Shown here: positions 34,985 through 41,454 of the stretch, in pieces
Numbering within the stretch: the stretch's first letter is position 1
How the letters are laid out: the number at the start of each line of letters is the position of its first letter
NCBI RefSeq assembly: GCF_014773225.1
Contig: NZ_JACXAJ010000001.1
Location: 124,001 to 188,000 of the forward strand
DNA length: 64,000 bases
Direction: 5' to 3'
Source: Pontibacter aquaedesilientis
GTDB taxonomy: Bacteria > Bacteroidota > Bacteroidia > Cytophagales > Hymenobacteraceae
Notes under the pieces: model-generated
Seen by the model: only the letters and a program-made list of their open reading frames with translations
Told to the model about the DNA's origin: nothing
Database searches by the model: none
Position numbers and translations under genes: made by a program

Positions 34985-35638
34985 TTAACTCTGTTTGGCA
35001 ATGCTTAGATAGTGTTTACGCAACTGAGGGGCGAACTTTTCAATGGCAAACCTTAACGTCACTTTCGGCATAGTGGCAGCATGCTTATTCAAAAAGGCTT
35101 TCAATCTGTCTTCATCTCTTTTACCCGCTTCTCGTAGCCAACTTCCTACAGCGGTTTGCACGAAATGTTCGGTGTCATTTACCAGCAATTCCGCAATCTT
35201 GAATGTGTCATCAATTTCATTTTTTCTAATGAAATAATAAGTGCTTACAATAGCAGTCCTACGCTCCATTGGTGCCGTGGATTTTGCTAATTCATAAAGT
35301 GGCTTTCTGTCTTTGTCGTACAGATAACCGCCCACTACATAAGGGGCTGCTCTATCTACCATTCCCCAATCATCGATATAGGTATGGTTTTCTATGTAGG
35401 CGCTGTAAATTTCACTTTTCTCACAAGTTGTCGTTTTCTTATTTCGCGCTTTCCAGTCTAATATTGAAACTGCTCCAAGGCGGTGATCAGCATCTTCAGT
35501 TTTAAGCAGGTTAATCACCTCTGACACTGGCATGTACTGAAATTCTTTTGATAGTGAGAAAATTTCCCTTTTCGGAATGCCTTTTGGATAATCTTGGCCA
35601 ATTATTTTTAAGGTGTCAATGAACTCCGCTGCCGTCAT
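34985..35638 (-). CDS. AlkD-like DNA alkylation repair protein (HEAT-like)
   Basis: 217 residues of helical HEAT-like repeats matching the DNA_alkylation family. Seen are LKTEDADHRLGAVSILDWKARN, HTYIDDWGMVDRAAPYVVGGYL (the conserved DxWD/VD region), RRTAIVSTYYFIRK, HFVQTAVGSWLREAGKRD and FAIEKFAPQLRKHYL. AlkD enzymes excise cationic N3/N7-alkylated bases without base flipping; related members lack activity, so function is by family. Upstream it abuts attC-like site D (35686-35751), so it probably sits in a gene cassette; the cassette's far end is not clear. Confidence 0.82.
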   Translation of the reverse strand: MTAAEFIDTLKIIGQDYPKGIPKREIFSLSKEFQYMPVSEVINLLKTEDADHRLGAVSILDWKARNKKTTTCEKSEIYSAYIENHTYIDDWGMVDRAAPYVVGGYLYDKDRKPLYELAKSTAPMERRTAIVSTYYFIRKNEIDDTFKIAELLVNDTEHFVQTAVGSWLREAGKRDEDRLKAFLNKHAATMPKVTLRFAIEKFAPQLRKHYLSIAKQS

Positions 35639-35685
35639 CGTTATCTATCATCAAGATTCCGCTTTTATGTTTTTTCTGCTTTAGT

Positions 35686-35751
35686 GCCCTACGTGCTCTT
35701 GCAGCCGAAGCCCGCAGCTTAGCGAGGGGTTACAACTGCACTGGGTTAGGC
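35686..35751 (-). other. attC-like site D (3' of higA, upstream of AlkD gene)
   Basis: 66 nt. On the minus strand it begins GCCTAAC (a perfect RYYYAAC), overlapping the higA stop codon, and ends GTAGGGC, a degenerate GTTRRRY. The inner arms GTGCAGTTG and CAAGAGCAC pair imperfectly. The right core is damaged, so recombination here may no longer work. Confidence 0.7.
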
Positions 35752-36045
35752 TGCGTTTTTCTCAAATCGTTTTATGGATTCTAATTCATGCTGCTTGTTA
35801 GCCTTCTCTTCTTCCAAATCGTAATCATCTTGCAAACCAAGCCAGAACTTAGGGGAATTGCCAAAGTAGTAGCTTAGCCTTAAAGCTGTGTCTGCTGTGA
35901 TGCGTCTGTTTCCTTTCAAAATTTCAGACACTCTGGTTTGAGGTATACCAATGTCCTTTGAAAGCCTGTAGGCTGTGATGTTTAGAGGAACAAGAAACTC
36001 TTCTTTCAGTATTTCTCCTGGATGAATATTAGGAAGTCGCTCCAT
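35746..36045 (-). CDS. higA: HigA-type antitoxin (HTH, XRE family)
   Basis: 99 residues. It opens IHPGEILKEEFL, the HigA/VapI signature, followed by a helix-turn-helix (about 25-62, ITAYRLSKDIGIPQTRVSEILKGNRRIT) and FGNSPKFWLGLQDDYDL, which are conserved in HigA antitoxins. It binds and neutralises the HigB toxin and represses the operon through its HTH. It follows higB after 11 nt, the toxin-first order of HigBA systems. Its TAA stop lies within attC-like site D, so the module fills one cassette. Confidence 0.95.
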   Translation of the reverse strand: MERLPNIHPGEILKEEFLVPLNITAYRLSKDIGIPQTRVSEILKGNRRITADTALRLSYYFGNSPKFWLGLQDDYDLEEEKANKQHELESIKRFEKNAA

Positions 36046-36056
36046 TATATTTCTTC

Positions 36057-36338
36057 TTAGTGGTAATCAATAATTTCTACTTCTGATGCTTGACCGTTAT
36101 TCCATTGAAAGATGATTCTCCATTGGCTGTTTATCCTGATGCTGTAGAACTCTCTCAGGTTCCCAGCCAACTTCTCTAATCTATTGGAAGGAGGAATCCG
36201 AAGGTCAGCAATATCCTGAGAGTTATGGAGCATTCTTAATTTACGTCTGCCAATCGTCTGAATCTCCATAGGCAGCTTTGCAACCCTTTCTCCATTCCAG
36301 ATTTTTTCAGTTTCCTTGGATCCAAAAGATATAAGCAT
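36057..36338 (-). CDS. higB: HigB-type toxin (RelE/ParE fold mRNA interferase)
   Basis: 93 residues from the ATG at 36338 (MLISFGSKETEKIWNGE); the frame runs on to a TTG at 36365 that lies inside the promoter/operator and is rejected. The RelE-fold core is visible in RRKLRMLHNSQDIADLRIPP, NRLEKLAGNLREFYSIRINSQWRIIFQW and the C-terminal EVEIIDYH. HigB toxins cut mRNA at the ribosome. It forms an operon with higA and has its own promoter inside the cassette, as expected for a stabilising toxin-antitoxin cassette. Confidence 0.95.
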   Translation of the reverse strand: MLISFGSKETEKIWNGERVAKLPMEIQTIGRRKLRMLHNSQDIADLRIPPSNRLEKLAGNLREFYSIRINSQWRIIFQWNNGQASEVEIIDYH

Positions 36339-36343
36339 ACTTA

Positions 36344-36394
36344 CTTTTAGCGTTACTAACGTCAAAAGTAATCACTAAGTTTAATACTAAAAAA
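36344..36394 (-). promoter_or_regulatory. higBA promoter overlapping a near-palindromic operator
   Basis: On the minus strand TACTTTTG (36363-36370) matches the Bacteroidota -7 consensus TAnnTTTG exactly, with a T-rich -33 region near 36389-36394 about 18-19 nt upstream. A 25-nt near-palindrome, CTTTT..CGTTA-G-TAACG..AAAAG (36344-36368, 10 of 12 pairs), covers the -7 box and is a good candidate HigA operator. Start of translation is at 36338. Confidence 0.7.
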
Positions 36395-36425
36395 GTTTTG
36401 TGGATTTTTAATTCTTTGAAATACA

Positions 36426-36491
36426 GCCTAACGGTTAATACATAAAGCGAGTAAGGCAAAGCCACAACTTGATTTATGTATAGTGTTATAT
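36426..36491 (-). other. attC-like site A (upstream of higBA cassette)
   Basis: 66 nt. Minus strand: ATATAAC start and a perfect GTTAGGC (GTTRRRY) end preceded by AACC. The inner arms TACATAAA / TTTATGTA pair perfectly over 8 bp, and a GGC-AAA-GCC mini-stem lies in the loop. This gives the hairpin architecture expected of an attC bottom-strand substrate. Confidence 0.8.
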
Positions 36492-36659
36492 GGCGTTGTT
36501 CTTCTTTTTCTCTTGCTCTATTTGATGCATCACATAAGACATTGCACCGCCAGCAGATGCAATGGCAACCACACTTCCCACACCTGTGAAGTATGCTATG
36601 ATTCCACCCGGTATACCTGCCGCCAGTCCACCTATTAATGCTGGTTTAATATATTTCAA
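36486..36659 (-). CDS. 57-aa glycine-zipper membrane peptide, TTG start
   Basis: Short frame in the same cassette as the preceding gene. The only possible start is TTG at 36659-36657, overlapping the upstream TGA stop as TTGA. The product begins as KYIKPALIGGLAAG, continues with a Gly/Ala/Val/Ile-rich hydrophobic stretch (PGGIIAYFTGVGSVVAIASAG, split here by small residues) and ends with a charged EQEKKKNN tail. One or two glycine-zipper membrane helices are likely. Its TAA stop lies in attC-like site A. Hypothetical; the coding quality and stop-start overlap are the evidence. Confidence 0.55.
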   Translation of the reverse strand: MKYIKPALIGGLAAGIPGGIIAYFTGVGSVVAIASAGGAMSYVMHQIEQEKKKNNAI

Positions 36660-37030
36660 GCTATTGTATTTCGTCTCCCTAAGGACTTTTTATTGATAGT
36701 GGAGTAGTCTAAGTTATCTATGATAGATTTTTTAAAGTTATCAATAAAGTTCTCCCAAAGCTGCTCTTCTTTCAATGTTACAGCTTGAAAATCGGTATTA
36801 ATATCAAATTCAGATTCTATCCCAGAATCAGCAATTGCAATAGTTATGGTGCTTTTCCACTGGAGTGGGTTGAATGTGACCATATTCAATAGTGTGCTGC
36901 CCCTTTTGAACACTAATTGGTCTTGGTAGTTGCTGTGTAGGTTAAAACCTTGGCTTAAGAAGTAATCCTTTACCTTTTGTAAAGCAACTTCATTGGAGCA
37001 ATCAAACTTGAAATTTAAGTTTCTTTTCAT
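36656..37030 (-). CDS. Hypothetical cassette protein, alpha/beta, 124 aa
   Basis: 124 residues, ATG start 15 nt after the cassette boundary. Soluble: a beta-rich N-terminal half (NLNFKFDCSNEVALQKVKDYF, then QLVFKRGSTLLNMVTF and STITIAIADS) and a helical, charged C-terminal part (LWENFIDNFKKSIIDNL). No family recognised. The DNA is AT-rich like other cassettes. It is followed by the TTG-start small gene with a 4-nt overlap, and both lie between attC-like sites B and A. Confidence 0.75.
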   Translation of the reverse strand: MKRNLNFKFDCSNEVALQKVKDYFLSQGFNLHSNYQDQLVFKRGSTLLNMVTFNPLQWKSTITIAIADSGIESEFDINTDFQAVTLKEEQLWENFIDNFKKSIIDNLDYSTINKKSLGRRNTIA

Positions 37031-37047
37031 TTTTTAATTAGCATGCC

Positions 37048-37113
37048 ATATAACGGGCCGCGTGTATGCAAAGCCTGTAGCGAAGCAAGGGTTTTGTATA
37101 CATTGTGTTATAG
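37048..37113 (-). other. attC-like site B
   Basis: 66 nt. Minus strand: CTATAAC start, GTTATAT end. The inner arms TGTATACAAA / TTTGCATACA pair with one mismatch in ten. The site begins the cassette whose ends are GTTATATGGC and GCCATATAAC. Confidence 0.8.
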
Positions 37114-37142
37114 GTAGCCTTTCTTTTAATTACTGATTTTAA

Positions 37143-37739
37143 TTAACGATTGTATAAGCAACCTTCTCCTATCGCACCGCCACCATATTCAAATATTACA
37201 CTGTCATTGTGAATGTAAACACACTCTTGATTAATCGCTAACCGTACTGAGTCATTCATAGGTTTATCTAACAGGCGAAAGTAGTATTTCCCCATTCCAC
37301 TCCGCTGAAAACCAATTTTGAAGTCATCCCTTTTATCAAATGAAATACAATTTGCTTTGTCAAGCTTATTCTTTAACTCAACTAAATTGTTTTTAGTCCA
37401 ACCTAGTATATTTAGTAGGCTGTCAACCTGTTTTGATTCAATATTTCGGTCTGTAAGGGTATAATAAGCGTTACCCTTAACTATGTTGAAATAGAATAGC
37501 TCATTATCGTTTTCAAATTCAATGTCAACTTTGGTGTCAGGTGGTAAAATGGAATTAAAGTAGGTTTTCGCTTGGTAAATTTCATTTCTCTTCAAGTCAA
37601 AGTTTTGCTTCAGGTCATCTAATGAATAATCTTTGCCAAAAGAGCCAAAGGCAATACCAAAAAGAATAAAAACACCAATTACGAGAGCTAGTCCAAGCGT
37701 AAACAGAGCTAATATCGCCTTTATAAATAAGTTCATCAT
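37143..37739 (-). CDS. Hypothetical cassette protein with N-terminal membrane anchor
   Basis: 198 residues. One N-terminal transmembrane helix (about 5-33, AILALFTLGLALVIGVFILFG) leads to a soluble periplasmic domain with mixed alpha/beta character (DTKVDIEFENDNELFYFNIVKG, KYYFRLLDKPMNDSVRLAI, a Gly-rich YGGGAIGEGCLY end). No known family. AT-rich codon use unlike the flanking chromosome. Sole gene of its cassette between attC-like sites C and B. Confidence 0.78.
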   Translation of the reverse strand: MMNLFIKAILALFTLGLALVIGVFILFGIAFGSFGKDYSLDDLKQNFDLKRNEIYQAKTYFNSILPPDTKVDIEFENDNELFYFNIVKGNAYYTLTDRNIESKQVDSLLNILGWTKNNLVELKNKLDKANCISFDKRDDFKIGFQRSGMGKYYFRLLDKPMNDSVRLAINQECVYIHNDSVIFEYGGGAIGEGCLYNR

Positions 37740-37767
37740 CTTCCCATTTGTCTATACTGAAGGTTAC

Positions 37768-37832
37768 CTATAACGGTTAGTACATGCTGCGGACGAGGCG
37801 TAGCCGAGTATAGAGCATGTGCAGGGTTAGGT
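37768..37832 (-). other. attC-like site C
   Basis: 65 nt. Minus strand: ACCTAAC (perfect RYYYAAC) start and GTTATAG end preceded by AACC. The inner arms ACATGCT / AGCATGT are perfectly complementary over 7 bp, with a small GGC-GTA-GCC stem in the loop. Confidence 0.8.
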
Positions 37833-37861
37833 GTTGAATTTTTCTTTATACACTTATCCGT

Positions 37862-38221
37862 TCAAAAACCAGAACATTCTACTTCTGTTACTATTCCAGT
37901 ATTAGGGTCAAAATGGATTGCCGTATGAAAAGAAGCCCCACTTGTCGGGTAGTATATAGAGAATTGTTTTGGAATCCCTTTTTCAAATGATGTCCAGTAT
38001 TTATAGGTTCTCTTATTGGCGCTATAGTTTTTTCCGCCCATCACAATTTTGGCTTCTTCAAGTGTCATCCCTGGTTTCACATTTTCGCAGTTTTTAACGT
38101 ATAGTTCGCTGTACTCACTATCGTAATAAAATTCTTTTATAACAAAAACGGATGCAACTACACCGACTATAGCAAAGAAGAATAGAAAGATGCTGAACGT
38201 AGTTTCTAAAGCTTTCTTCAT
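37862..38221 (-). CDS. BamE/SmpA-like cassette protein with membrane anchor
   Basis: 119 residues. An N-terminal membrane helix (about 7-29, FSIFLFFFAIVGVVASVFVI) is followed by a short domain starting VKPGMTLEEAKIVMGG, which resembles the PGMTxxEVxxxxG helix of BamE/SmpA/OmlA folds, and beta strands (YKYWTSF, FSIYYPT, AIHFDPNTG). No lipobox, so it is a membrane-anchored periplasmic protein rather than a lipoprotein. First cassette of the array, starting right after the lone core site at 38234-38240. Confidence 0.75.
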   Translation of the reverse strand: MKKALETTFSIFLFFFAIVGVVASVFVIKEFYYDSEYSELYVKNCENVKPGMTLEEAKIVMGGKNYSANKRTYKYWTSFEKGIPKQFSIYYPTSGASFHTAIHFDPNTGIVTEVECSGF

Positions 38222-38233
38222 AATTCATTTACC

Positions 38234-38272
38234 ACCTAACTACTGTATAGTAGGAGTACCTACTCCTACTAT
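38234..38272. other. Array-edge core site and perfect 12-bp palindrome
   Basis: ACCTAAC at 38234-38240 (GTTAGGT on the minus strand, a perfect GTTRRRY) marks the start of the first cassette. Immediately upstream lies ATAGTAGGAGTA-CC-TACTCCTACTAT (38247-38272), a perfect inverted repeat with a 2-nt centre and no following T-run. There is no RYYYAAC partner 60-70 nt upstream, so this edge is attI-like or a truncated attC; the palindrome could be a protein-binding site. Confidence 0.55.
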
Positions 38273-38303
38273 CTGCACTATCTCTATAGATTAATCTGTT
38301 GCT

Positions 38304-38678
38304 TTATACCTGGTCTTTTCTCTGCAGCACAATCAGATCAGCTGAGGCGCGGTTCAGGGCGATCGGGATGTTATTGAGCACTGCGGTGCGGATGAGCGTT
38401 TGGATGTCGTGCTCGTGGCCGTGTGGGGTTTCCACGTCAATAAAGAAAATCACTTTCTGGATCTGGCCCTGCAGCAGCCGGGCAGCCAGCAAAATGTCGC
38501 CTCCGCTGGGACCGTGCCCGTAGGGCTCGATGTTCATGTCCAGCAGTTCGTTGATGAGCTTGGAGGTGTTGCTGGTGCCGACCAGTTTGTAGTGCCGCAG
38601 GGCCTCCTGGTTTTCCTTTACCCAGTTCAGCAGTTCGGTTTTCTTGTTGTTGTGGGCAATCAGTGCGATAGTTGTCAT
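38304..38678 (-). CDS. mgsA: Methylglyoxal synthase
   Basis: 124 residues, slightly shorter than the E. coli enzyme at both ends. Conserved parts are IALIAHNNKK (catalytic-region His9), VGTSNTSKLI (phosphate binding), GHGPSGGD with the catalytic Asp61, and HGHEHDIQTLIRTAVLNNIPIALNRASADLI. It converts dihydroxyacetone phosphate to methylglyoxal in the cytoplasm, a glycolytic overflow bypass. Last chromosomal gene before the cassette array on the same strand. Confidence 0.93.
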   Translation of the reverse strand: MTTIALIAHNNKKTELLNWVKENQEALRHYKLVGTSNTSKLINELLDMNIEPYGHGPSGGDILLAARLLQGQIQKVIFFIDVETPHGHEHDIQTLIRTAVLNNIPIALNRASADLIVLQRKDQV

Positions 38679-38782
38679 AAGGTTTGAGAAATGGTATGGA
38701 GATCAACGGCGGCATGGAGCCTTTACTGAAGTGAAGATAAGGTTTTTAGCGGAATGACTGCTGTGCTTAACAGAAAAATAAA

Positions 38783-38816
38783 GCAAAAAAAAACCGCCCC
38801 ATACCTGAGGGGCGGC
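38783..38816 (-). terminator. Terminator after threonine synthase gene
   Basis: CCGCCCC / GGGGCGG, a 7-bp GC stem with an 8-nt loop, followed on the minus strand by a run of nine T. The loop holds a CATACCTGA variant of the window-wide motif. Confidence 0.9.
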
Positions 38817-38862
38817 TTGTAAGTTGAGTTTAGAGGTACAAATTTTAGATGGACGAGCCGGA

Positions 38863-40053
38863 TCACAAAGCGGGCAAATTCTCCATGTACTTTTGGCCGG
38901 AGCCTGTGTTGAGCAACAGGATTTTTTCGTCCTGCATGATGTAGCCTGTATCCAAAAGTTTGCGGGCTGCCATCCAGACCGCCGCCCCCTCCGGAGCCAC
39001 AAATAATCCCTCATTTTCGCCCAACTCCTTGAGCCCCACTAGCATGTCAGATTCCGTGATGCTGGTAGCTATACCGCCGGACTCTTGCAAAGTCTGTAGC
39101 ATAAGCTGCTCGCCGAGCGGACGCGGAACAGCCAGTCCGTTGGCGATGGTAGGTTTGCCCACATAGTTCTGGCAGTTGGCCTGCCTGCCAGAAAAGGTCT
39201 CCACCAGGGGTTGGCAATTGGCAGCCTGCACCGCCACCATGCGGGGCAGTTTTATACCTTTGCCAAGCCAGCCCAGCTGCTGCATTTCCTTAAACGCCTT
39301 CCAGATACCGATCAGGCCTGTGCCGCCTCCGGCCGGGTAGAGGATCACATCCGGTAGTTGCCAGTTACCCTGTTCCGCTATCTCGTAGCCCATGGTTTTT
39401 TTACCTTCCAGGCGGTACGGTTCTTTCAAGGTCGACACGTCCAGCAGTTCGCCGGAACGGTTGAGTTCCTTTACTTTGGCGGCGCAGTCGTTGATGAGGC
39501 CGTCTACCAGCACCACCTCGGCCCCATACCAATAGCACTCGTCCCGGAACGCTTTGGGCGTGTGGCGCGGCATCACTACGACAGCCCGCATACCTGCCTT
39601 GGCACAGTAGGCAGACATGGCCACCCCGGCGTTGCCGGCGGTAGGTATAATGCAACCCTCCACACCATGCTCCTTGGCCTTTGAGATAGCCATGCTCAGG
39701 CCGCGGGCCTTGAAGGAGCCGGTTGGGTTCTGGCCTTCATCTTTGAGTTGGAGGGAGCTCAACTCATACTTCTTGGCCAGGTTGGTCAGTTTCAGAATAG
39801 GGGTATAGCCTTCGCCCAGGCTTACGATGTTCTGTTCGTGCAGCACGGGCAGCATTTCGAGGTAGCGCCACATAGTACCCTCACGCTGCTGCAGTGACTC
39901 TTTTTTGAAATTATCAGGTATATAGCCGGCCAGCAGCGGCATATGGCAGCAGGCCGAAACAGTCTGCTGTTCGAAGGCATCGTAAGCAATGCCACAACTT
40001 GAGCAAGTAAGGGTACTAAGGTGGCTGAGTGAGCGGTGAAGAGTGGTTTTCAT
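38863..40053 (-). CDS. thrC: Threonine synthase (PLP, fold type II)
   Basis: 396 residues. An N-terminal zinc-ribbon-like segment (CSSCG at about 18-22 and a second Cys pair near 35) is followed by the fold-type-II core with the PLP lysine in NPTGSFKARG, TAGNAGVAMSAYCAKAG, the phosphate-binding YPAGGGTGLIG and a C-terminal NTGSGQKY. It makes threonine from O-phosphohomoserine in the cytoplasm. The start ATG lies inside the left arm of an inverted repeat (40051-40088), so expression may be controlled by a dimeric regulator. Confidence 0.9.
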   Translation of the reverse strand: MKTTLHRSLSHLSTLTCSSCGIAYDAFEQQTVSACCHMPLLAGYIPDNFKKESLQQREGTMWRYLEMLPVLHEQNIVSLGEGYTPILKLTNLAKKYELSSLQLKDEGQNPTGSFKARGLSMAISKAKEHGVEGCIIPTAGNAGVAMSAYCAKAGMRAVVVMPRHTPKAFRDECYWYGAEVVLVDGLINDCAAKVKELNRSGELLDVSTLKEPYRLEGKKTMGYEIAEQGNWQLPDVILYPAGGGTGLIGIWKAFKEMQQLGWLGKGIKLPRMVAVQAANCQPLVETFSGRQANCQNYVGKPTIANGLAVPRPLGEQLMLQTLQESGGIATSITESDMLVGLKELGENEGLFVAPEGAAVWMAARKLLDTGYIMQDEKILLLNTGSGQKYMENLPAL

Positions 40054-40088
40054 ATCAGATATTTACGGCAAATACCCCATCTGATATG
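40051..40088. promoter_or_regulatory. Inverted repeat at thrC start, candidate operator or mRNA stem
   Basis: CATATCAGAT (40051-40060) and ATCTGATATG (40079-40088) are perfect 10-bp arms separated by 18 nt. The left arm contains the thrC start codon. A direct repeat CTTTTGGAATA (40104-40114 and 40124-40134, 20 nt apart, one helical turn pair) lies just upstream, overlapping the end of the LysR gene. The geometry suits a regulator dimer, possibly the adjacent LysR protein. Confidence 0.55.
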
Positions 40089-40116
40089 ACAAAACAAAAT
40101 AGCCTTTTGGAATAGG

Positions 40117-41022
40117 CTATGCGCTTTTGGAATAATGGCGTTTGGTGAACTGGATGAAATTTTTGTAGGGAAAATTGTTCTCGGTCCCCTTTCGTTGAAT
40201 GAAATTGAAGCTTCGTTTGATGGTCAGTCCGTTGATCGAAACTTCCACCAACTCTCCGGATTGCAGCTCTTTGACTACCGCCTGCCGTGGCAGGAAAGAG
40301 AGACAGGTATCTACCCGCACAAAGTTTTTGAGGGCCTCCGTTCCGCCCAGCCTGATCTTGATGGGCAGTTCACTTAGTTTGATCTTCTTCTTTTCCAAGG
40401 CGTCTTCCAGCACGGCCAGCGTACCGGAGCCACGTTCACGCAACGCCAACGGAATTTCGTACAGGTCTTTCAACTCCAACTGCTGCTTTTTAAGCGGGTT
40501 TCGGGAGGAGCATACCGCAATCACCTCATCGGTCAGGAAAGGAGTGTAGGTTACGTTGCTCACCTTGTTGATGCCCTCCACAATACCCAGGTCAATCTCG
40601 TGGTCGAGCAGGGCCTTCAGGATGTTCTCGCTGTTGCGGTTCTTGAGGTCAAGCTGCACATTGGGGTTCTTGAGCAGGTAAGCCGAAAGCACCGGCGGCA
40701 GGATGTAGAGCGAGATGGTGGTGCTGGCTCCGAGCACCATGTTGACTTGTGGCGAGAAGTTCTCGCTCAATTGTTTGAAGCCCTGATACAGCTCATGCTG
40801 CAGCTGCTTGGCGGCCAGCAGTTTTTCGTAAAGCAGCTTGCCAGCAGGTGTCAGCACCACACTGTTGCCCAGGCGCTCAAACAGACCGGTTTTGTAGAAC
40901 TCTTCCAGCGCCTTCACATGCTTGCTGATGGCCGACTGGCTGATAAACAGCGTCTGACTGGCCTTGGTAAAACTGAGCAGCCGCGCCACTTCCATAAATA
41001 TCTCGTGCCGGTGAGAGAGCAT
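40117..41022 (-). CDS. LysR-family transcriptional regulator
   Basis: 301 residues. An N-terminal winged HTH (about 3-62, FMEVARLLSFTKASQTLFISQSAISKH, split in the usual LysR way) and a periplasmic-binding-protein-like effector domain (about 90-295). The N-terminal LSHRHEIFMEVAR and an effector domain with IDLGIVEG and RERGSGTL resemble the CysB/CysL/YeiE-like subgroup found in Bacteroidota. The gene is upstream of thrC on the same strand with a 63-nt gap, so it may regulate thrC, itself or a distant sulphur or amino-acid gene. Confidence 0.92.
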   Translation of the reverse strand: MLSHRHEIFMEVARLLSFTKASQTLFISQSAISKHVKALEEFYKTGLFERLGNSVVLTPAGKLLYEKLLAAKQLQHELYQGFKQLSENFSPQVNMVLGASTTISLYILPPVLSAYLLKNPNVQLDLKNRNSENILKALLDHEIDLGIVEGINKVSNVTYTPFLTDEVIAVCSSRNPLKKQQLELKDLYEIPLALRERGSGTLAVLEDALEKKKIKLSELPIKIRLGGTEALKNFVRVDTCLSFLPRQAVVKELQSGELVEVSINGLTIKRSFNFIQRKGTENNFPYKNFIQFTKRHYSKSA

Positions 41023-41093
41023 ACCTGGTCATTGGGTTTTTGCAAGTATAGCAAATTGTGCCGTGGTTCCTATAAGTCAGGCCACGAAGAAAA

Positions 41094-41339
41094 TCAACTT
41101 TGTGATGACCCTATCTGCGATACCAGTTCTTCATCCGATACCGCTTCCATCCAGCCTTTGGCCAGTTGCAGGCGCACCGTCTGGGCACCTCCGCTGGGCG
41201 TACAAACCACGGTCACCTCGCCATTGGAGTCTTCGGTCAGCTCGGCAGCTTTGTCTGCGTTTTCCTTTGATAAGTTACCATAAGCCTGCACGCAGGTCCA
41301 GGTAGTGTTGTCGTTGTCGGTTACTTCGCGTTGTGTCAT
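41094..41339 (-). CDS. Small soluble hypothetical protein, 81 aa
   Basis: 81 residues with an ATG start. Begins MTQREVTDNDNTTWTCVQAY and contains a beta-hairpin-like GEVTVVCTPSGGAQTVRLQL followed by an acidic end (VSDEELVSQI). No signal peptide. Resembles short uncharacterised Bacteroidota proteins. The reading frame has good composition and its own intergenic space; function unknown. Confidence 0.65.
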   Translation of the reverse strand: MTQREVTDNDNTTWTCVQAYGNLSKENADKAAELTEDSNGEVTVVCTPSGGAQTVRLQLAKGWMEAVSDEELVSQIGSSQS

Positions 41340-41395
41340 TTTCGTGTTTTAAGGTATAGGCTATACTCCATTTGCGCAAGTAAGATTCGCCGCCA

Positions 41396-41432
41396 CAAAA
41401 AAGACCGCCCCCATTTTTCAGGGAGGCGGTCT
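41396..41432 (-). terminator. Terminator after six-hairpin glycosidase gene
   Basis: AGACCGCC..CC / GG..GGCGGTCT stem with one mismatch and an 8-nt loop, followed on the minus strand by a run of six T. It closes the leftward alpha-glucan gene group. Confidence 0.88.
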
Positions 41433-41454
41433 CTAAATCTGTCAGCAATAGCTT

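Larger units (their letters stand above)
35686..38240 (-). mobile_element. Integron-type gene-cassette cluster without integrase (CALIN-like)
   Basis: Four imperfect-palindrome gaps of 66, 66, 65 and 66 nt with RYYYAAC-like and GTTRRRY-like ends lie 3' of each minus-strand gene or gene pair, plus one lone core site ACCTAAC at 38234-38240 at the upstream edge. The two ends of each cassette are complementary to each other, as expected for DNA once circularised at attC: GTTATATGGC/GCCATATAAC, GTTATAGGTA/TACCTATAAC, GTTAGGCTG/CAGCCTAAC, and GTTAGGTGG with ACACCTAAC (8 of 9). The contents are AT-rich: 19 of 60 G/C in line 37501-37560 against 39 of 60 in line 39541-39600. No tyrosine recombinase is in the window. 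Confidence 0.82.

Noticed and set aside
35686..38240. CRISPR array as explanation for the regularly sized gaps
   Set aside because: The gaps are separated by genes of different length and are not direct repeats; only the core ends and palindromic form are shared.
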